A DNA stretch of 64,000 nt, from the NCBI GenBank assembly GCA_947631625.1, contig CANRMA010000003.1:124001-188000 (forward strand), written 5' to 3'. Source of the stretch: an uncultured Lachnospiraceae bacterium. Its GTDB lineage: Bacteria; Bacillota; Clostridia; Lachnospirales; Lachnospiraceae. Below are positions 59,521 to 64,000 of this stretch, one piece after another. Every line of letters begins with the position of its first letter. The first letter of the stretch is position 1. The notes beneath the pieces were generated by a model. It searched no databases. It was not told the DNA's origin and saw only the letters and a program-made list of their open reading frames with translations. The position numbers and the translations under genes are program-made.

Positions 59521-61014
59521 TTATTGAATATACAAATTCGTATATCCCATAAGGCTTTCGTCCACTTCTCTGGCGCACTCACGTCCCTGCCTTATCGCTT
59601 TTACGACAAGCGACTGGCCGGTATGCATATCTCCGGTCACAAAGACATTGTCCACGTTGGTCTTAAACGCCCCTGCGTCAGTCTTTACATTGGTCCTTTG
59701 GTCAGTCTCAACCTTAAATGCATCGGTAACATATTTCTGGCTTCCGAGAAAACCTGCCGCAATCAGCACTATCTCGGCATCCAGCACCTTCTCTGAACCT
59801 TCAATCTCCTTCATATTCATGCGTCCGGCGCTTTCGTCTTTTACCCAAGTAAGTTTTACTATCTTGACGCCTTTTAAATTACCCTCTTTATCTTTAATAA
59901 ATTCTTTTACTGTTGACTCATAAATGCGCGGGTCATGTCCGTATACGGCGATAGCTTCTTCCTGACCGTAATCTGTCTTGCAGATCTTTGGCCACTCGGG
60001 CCAGGGATTGTTTTCGGCTCTGGTGTCGGGAGCCTTGGGCATCATCTCTATCTGAGTCACGGATTTGGCGCCGTGGCGTATGGCTGTACCGACACAGTCG
60101 TTTCCGGTATCGCCGCCCCCGATTATGACTACGTTTTTACCCTTAGTATCAACATACTTTTTATCCTTAAAATCAGAATCAAGGAGACTCTTGGTATTTC
60201 TTGTCAGGAAATCAACGGCAAAATATATTCCTTTGGCGTCCCTGCCGGGAGCGTTTATATCTCTTGGATTGGACGAGCCGCAGGCCAACACTACCCTGTC
60301 AAATTCCTTTAAAATTTTATCCGCCTTTATATCCTTGCCTATATCCGAATTTGTTACAAAAGTAACTCCTTCTTCTTTCATAATATCAATCTTGCGTTCT
60401 ATGATATGTTTTTCCAGCTTCATGTTCGGAATTCCGTACATCAATAAACCGCCTATCCTGTCCGAACGCTCGAATACCGTCACAAGATGTCCTCTTTTAT
60501 TGAGCTGATCCGCAACTGCAAGACCGGAAGGCCCGCTGCCTACAACCGCAACTTTTTTGCCTGTTCTGGTCTTGGGCGGTTTGGCCGCCGCATAGCCCTT
60601 TTCATAGGCATTTTCGATTATTGCATATTCATTCTCTTTGGTGGAGACCGGCGCGCCCGTAAGGTTACAGGTGCAGGCCGCCTCGCAGAGAGCGGGACAG
60701 ACTCTTGAAGTAAATTCCGGAAAATTGTTGGTCTTGTGCAGCCTGTAATAAGCCTGCTCCCAGTTTCCCGTAAATACCAGATCGTTCCACTCCGGCACAA
60801 GATTATGCAGCGGACAGCCCGAAGTCATGCCGCAAAGCGTCATACCTGACTGACAGAAAGGTACGCCACAGTCCATACATCTTGCTCCCTGCAACTGCTG
60901 TTCCTCCATGGAAAGATGTTCATGAAACTCATTAAAATTTTTTATACGCTCTTTAGGACTTATATCCTTTGAAACTTTTCGTTCATATTCTAAAAATCCG
61001 GTAGGTTTTCCCAT
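59521..61014 (-). CDS. gltD: Glutamate synthase (NADPH) small subunit
   Basis: A 497-residue flavoprotein that feeds electrons from NAD(P)H to the large subunit. The N-terminal cysteine-rich domain (CMDCGVPFCQ, CGMTSGCPLHN, CPALCEAACTCNL) holds iron-sulfur clusters. VAVVGSGPSGLAVADQL binds FAD and VVIIGGGDTGNDCVGTAIRHG binds NAD(P)H. The C-terminal VFVTGDMHTGQSLVVKAIRQGRECA is also typical. It follows gltB by 23 bases on the same strand. AAAGGAG precedes its ATG. It ends convergently with the lipase gene. Confidence 0.96.
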   Translation of the reverse strand: MGKPTGFLEYERKVSKDISPKERIKNFNEFHEHLSMEEQQLQGARCMDCGVPFCQSGMTLCGMTSGCPLHNLVPEWNDLVFTGNWEQAYYRLHKTNNFPEFTSRVCPALCEAACTCNLTGAPVSTKENEYAIIENAYEKGYAAAKPPKTRTGKKVAVVGSGPSGLAVADQLNKRGHLVTVFERSDRIGGLLMYGIPNMKLEKHIIERKIDIMKEEGVTFVTNSDIGKDIKADKILKEFDRVVLACGSSNPRDINAPGRDAKGIYFAVDFLTRNTKSLLDSDFKDKKYVDTKGKNVVIIGGGDTGNDCVGTAIRHGAKSVTQIEMMPKAPDTRAENNPWPEWPKICKTDYGQEEAIAVYGHDPRIYESTVKEFIKDKEGNLKGVKIVKLTWVKDESAGRMNMKEIEGSEKVLDAEIVLIAAGFLGSQKYVTDAFKVETDQRTNVKTDAGAFKTNVDNVFVTGDMHTGQSLVVKAIRQGRECAREVDESLMGYTNLYIQ

Positions 61015-61037
61015 TTTTATTACTCCTTTCCCAGAAC

Positions 61038-64000
61038 TTAATTAGCCTTGTTTGCGTAAAATGCTTCGATCTGCGCCTGCTCCGTGCTGAGTCCTTTTTC
61101 TTCCATTTGAACGATGAGCTTCAGCATATGTTCATAGTCGTGGGGAATGATCTTCTTAAATTTAGGCAGATATTCACCGAAATTATCCAATATCTCTTTC
61201 CCTTTGACTGAATTGGTCAATGCCACGTGTTCTTTGATTATATCTTTAAGTTCAAGGACATCATATTTGGAAGTGATTTCGTATGAAGAAACCATTTCTT
61301 TATTTATTTTGGTATAAAGGTCGTTGTTTTCATCAAGCACATAAGCGATTCCGCCGCTCATACCTGCCGCAAAGTTCTTTCCGGTAGTTCCCAGAACCAC
61401 CACCCGGCCGCCTGTCATATATTCGCAGCCATGGTCTCCCACGCCCTCAACGACAGCCACCGCTCCGGAATTACGCACGCAGAAACGTTCTCCCGCAACG
61501 CCGTTTATAAAGGCTTTGCCGGACGTCGCTCCGTATAGCGCAACGTTACCGATAATGATATTTTCATCCTGTTTAAATTTAGATCCCTTTGGCGGATATA
61601 CTATCAGCTTGCCGCCCGATAAACCTTTTCCGAAGTAATCGTTGGAATCGCCCACCAGTTCTAGCGTAAGCCCTTTGGGGATAAAAGCGCCAAAACTCTG
61701 GCCGCCGGATCCTTTGCACAAAATGCAGTACGTATCTTCCGGAAGCGTATCGCCGTATTTTCTGGTGATTTCGGAACCAAATATGGTTCCGAACGTACGG
61801 TCGGTATTGGAAACATCTACCTCTATGCTTCTCTTCTGGCCCGTTTCCAAAGCCTTTGAAAGCTGCTTGAGCAATACCTTTTCATCAAGCGTCTTTTCAA
61901 GCTGAAAATCATAGACCTGTTTCGGGTCAAAAATCACTTTTTCCTTACTGTTTACATAAGGATTGGAAAGAATCAGGCTCAGGTCAACCTTTTTCTGCTT
62001 ATCCGAAAGATCATCCTTTATCTTAAGCAGATCGGTCCTGCCAACTAGCTCATCCACTGTGCGGACGCCCAGTTTAGCCATATATTCACGCAATTCCTGC
62101 GCTATAAATCTCATAAAGTTCTCAACATATTCGGGTTTGCCCCTAAAACGTTTGCGCAGTTCAGGATTCTGAGTAGCTACGCCCACCGGACAGGTATCAA
62201 GGTTGCATACCCTCATCATAACACAGCCCATTGTTACAAGCGGCGCTGTCGCAAAACCAAATTCTTCCGCGCCAAGTATTGCCGCGATAGCTACGTCACG
62301 ACCGCTCATTAACTTGCCGTCCGTTTCTATGCGCACCTTATTTCTCAGGCCGTTCTGTATCAAAGTCTGATGTGTCTCAGCCACGCCAAGCTCCCACGGA
62401 AGTCCCGCATTATGAATGGACGTACGCGGAGCCGCGCCTGTACCGCCGTCATATCCGGAAACAAGTATGACCTGCGCGCCTGCCTTGGCAACGCCTGCCG
62501 CTACGGTTCCGACTCCCGCCTCGGAAACCAACTTAACGGATATCCTTGCCCTTGTGTTGGCATTCTTTAAATCATAAATAAGCTGCGCCAGATCCTCTAT
62601 GGAATAAATATCATGATGAGGCGGCGGCGAGATCAGGCTGACTCCCGGAGTCGAATGTCTGGTCTTGGCTATCCAGGGATATACCTTCCCGCCCGGAAGA
62701 TGACCGCCCTCGCCGGGCTTTGCGCCCTGCGCCATTTTGATCTGTATCTCCTGCGCACTGTTTAAATACTCGCTTGTCACGCCGAAACGTCCGCTTGCGA
62801 CCTGCTTGATTGCAGAACATCTGTTCAGTCCGTCTGCGCCTACCGTAAGTCTGTCTTTATCTTCGCCGCCTTCTCCGGAATTGGATTTTCCATGCAGACG
62901 GTTCATAGCTATAGCCATAGTCTCATGCGCTTCTTTGGAAATCGAACCATATGACATGGCTCCTGTCTTAAATCTTGTGACAATAGCGTCAACACTCTCA
63001 ACTTCCTCTATCGGCACAGCTTTCTTGGCATAATTAAAGTCCATAAGTCCGCGGAGAGTTTTAATGCTTTTTTCATTATTGACCGCTTCGGTATATTTTT
63101 TGAACATCTCATAGTCGCCGCGCTTCGTTGACTCCTGTAGTAAATGAATGGTTTCAGGATTGTAAAGGTGTTCATCCGCGCCGCTTCTCATTTGATGATG
63201 TCCTACCGCGTCAAGCTCCAGATCCGTCGATAGACCAAGCGGGTCAAAAGCCATAGAGTGAAGCGTGTCAACCTCTTTTTCTATATCTTTTAAAGTAATG
63301 CCTCCTATACGGCAGACTGTATTGGTAAAATATTTATTTATAACGTCTTTATCAATTCCGATCGCCTCAAAAATCTTGGAGCCCTGATATGACTGTATCG
63401 TGGATATTCCCATTTTGGACGCGATCTTTATGATTCCATGCAATACCGCGTCATTATAATCATCAACGGCTGCATGGTAATCCTTGTCAAGCATATGATT
63501 GTCTATGAGCTCTTTAATGCTCTCCTGCGCCAGATAAGGATTTATAGCGGAGGCTCCGAAGCCAAGCAGCGTCGCAAAATGGTGTACCTCTCTGGGTTCG
63601 GCCGACTCAAGCACGATAGCGACGCTTGTTCTTTTTTTAGTATAAACAAGATGCTGCTGCAGCGCCGAAACCGCAAGCAGCGAGGGAATGGCCACACGAT
63701 TTTCATCCACACCCCTATCCGAAAGTATGAGTATATTTACCCCGCCTCTGAACGCTCTGTCAACCTCCACAAAAAGCCTGTCAATAGCTTTTTCCAAACT
63801 GGTGTTCTTATAGTATGTGATCGGCACGACTTCTACTTTGAAGCCCTCCTTATTCATATTCTTTATCTTCATTAAATCCGTACTGGTAAGTATGGGGTTG
63901 TGTACCCTCAACATATTGCAGTTCTCAGGCTTTTCCTCCAACAAGTTGCCGTCAGTTCCAAGATAAACGGTAGTTGACGTAACCACTTCTTCACGTATGG
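61038..64000 (-). CDS. gltB: Glutamate synthase large subunit, C-terminal two thirds (runs off the window)
   Basis: The frame is open to position 64000, so the N-terminal glutaminase domain lies outside. The visible 987 or so residues include the central domain (VHNPILTSTDLMKI, ILSDRGVDENRVAIPSLLA) and the FMN/iron-sulfur synthase domain (KTGAMSYGSISKEAHE, GEGGEDKDR, SGYDGGTGAAPRTSI, and GCVMMRVCNLDTCPVGVATQ with the 3Fe-4S cysteines). The C-terminal GXGXG beta-helix follows (KGLSGGKLIVYPPKGSKF, YMTGGRVVVLGTTGKNFAAG). It makes glutamate from glutamine and 2-oxoglutarate with GltD, whose gene lies 23 bases on. Confidence 0.97.
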   Translation of the reverse strand, partial: IREEVVTSTTVYLGTDGNLLEEKPENCNMLRVHNPILTSTDLMKIKNMNKEGFKVEVVPITYYKNTSLEKAIDRLFVEVDRAFRGGVNILILSDRGVDENRVAIPSLLAVSALQQHLVYTKKRTSVAIVLESAEPREVHHFATLLGFGASAINPYLAQESIKELIDNHMLDKDYHAAVDDYNDAVLHGIIKIASKMGISTIQSYQGSKIFEAIGIDKDVINKYFTNTVCRIGGITLKDIEKEVDTLHSMAFDPLGLSTDLELDAVGHHQMRSGADEHLYNPETIHLLQESTKRGDYEMFKKYTEAVNNEKSIKTLRGLMDFNYAKKAVPIEEVESVDAIVTRFKTGAMSYGSISKEAHETMAIAMNRLHGKSNSGEGGEDKDRLTVGADGLNRCSAIKQVASGRFGVTSEYLNSAQEIQIKMAQGAKPGEGGHLPGGKVYPWIAKTRHSTPGVSLISPPPHHDIYSIEDLAQLIYDLKNANTRARISVKLVSEAGVGTVAAGVAKAGAQVILVSGYDGGTGAAPRTSIHNAGLPWELGVAETHQTLIQNGLRNKVRIETDGKLMSGRDVAIAAILGAEEFGFATAPLVTMGCVMMRVCNLDTCPVGVATQNPELRKRFRGKPEYVENFMRFIAQELREYMAKLGVRTVDELVGRTDLLKIKDDLSDKQKKVDLSLILSNPYVNSKEKVIFDPKQVYDFQLEKTLDEKVLLKQLSKALETGQKRSIEVDVSNTDRTFGTIFGSEITRKYGDTLPEDTYCILCKGSGGQSFGAFIPKGLTLELVGDSNDYFGKGLSGGKLIVYPPKGSKFKQDENIIIGNVALYGATSGKAFINGVAGERFCVRNSGAVAVVEGVGDHGCEYMTGGRVVVLGTTGKNFAAGMSGGIAYVLDENNDLYTKINKEMVSSYEITSKYDVLELKDIIKEHVALTNSVKGKEILDNFGEYLPKFKKIIPHDYEHMLKLIVQMEEKGLSTEQAQIEAFYANKAN

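Overview
The window looks like a chromosomal segment of an anaerobic, spore-forming Clostridia bacterium, most likely Lachnospiraceae. This rests on gene content: SpoVAD and SpoVAE, acetate formation through Pta-AckA, an intracellular pectin and uronate pathway, PadR/HAAS/DUF4097 and SUV3-like helicase genes, strong AGGAGG ribosome binding sites, and AT-rich intergenic DNA. No rRNA, tRNA, CRISPR array, prophage or intact insertion sequence was seen.

Layout. 1-5.5 kb: the start of a solute-binding lipoprotein, a penicillin-binding-protein-like serine hydrolase, and two spoVA genes separated by ridA, an unknown small gene and a PIN toxin pair. 5.6-8.4 kb: an NTF2-fold protein and a steroid-dehydrogenase-like SDR, divergent from a MocR regulator. 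8.6-10.9 kb: pta-ackA. 11-26.7 kb: a pectin and uronate island (GH105, TIM-barrel isomerase, GH28, kduD, uxaA, uxaB; then uxaC, kduI, a DhuI-like isomerase; then kdgK-eda and a second, divergent sugar kinase). 26.8-37.1 kb: phosphopantetheinyl transferase, SUV3-like helicase, YitT protein, an ECF sigma operon with a membrane beta-propeller and a zinc-protease-like lipoprotein, and a PadR envelope operon. 37.5-50 kb: SH3/SGNH lipoprotein, ABC exporter, GH13 enzyme, nuclease-helicase fusion, a His-less HPr-like protein, a radical SAM DNA-repair pair behind two LexA boxes, and a hybrid histidine kinase. 50-64 kb: carB, a MATE pump with a HEPN-MNT pair, asnA, a membrane lipase, and gltD-gltB (gltB runs off the edge).

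How the genes work together. Oligogalacturonides would be trimmed in the cytoplasm by GH28 and GH105. Galacturonate then passes through UxaC, UxaB and UxaA to 2-keto-3-deoxygluconate (KDG). Unsaturated uronates reach KDG through KduI or the DhuI-like protein and KduD. KdgK and Eda turn KDG into pyruvate and glyceraldehyde-3-phosphate, and Pta-AckA can make ATP from the resulting acetyl-CoA.

Most notable observations. (1) A family of dispersed palindromic repeats shares a terminus close to AGGC-ATTTGCGAAAC. One copy sits between kduI and the DhuI-like gene inside a perfect 13-bp direct repeat; another lies inside an imperfect 15-bp direct repeat. They look like non-autonomous mobile elements. 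(2) The poorly characterised radical SAM / TIGR03915-type pair has a sigma-A promoter with one LexA-type box at the start site and another upstream, which points to SOS control.
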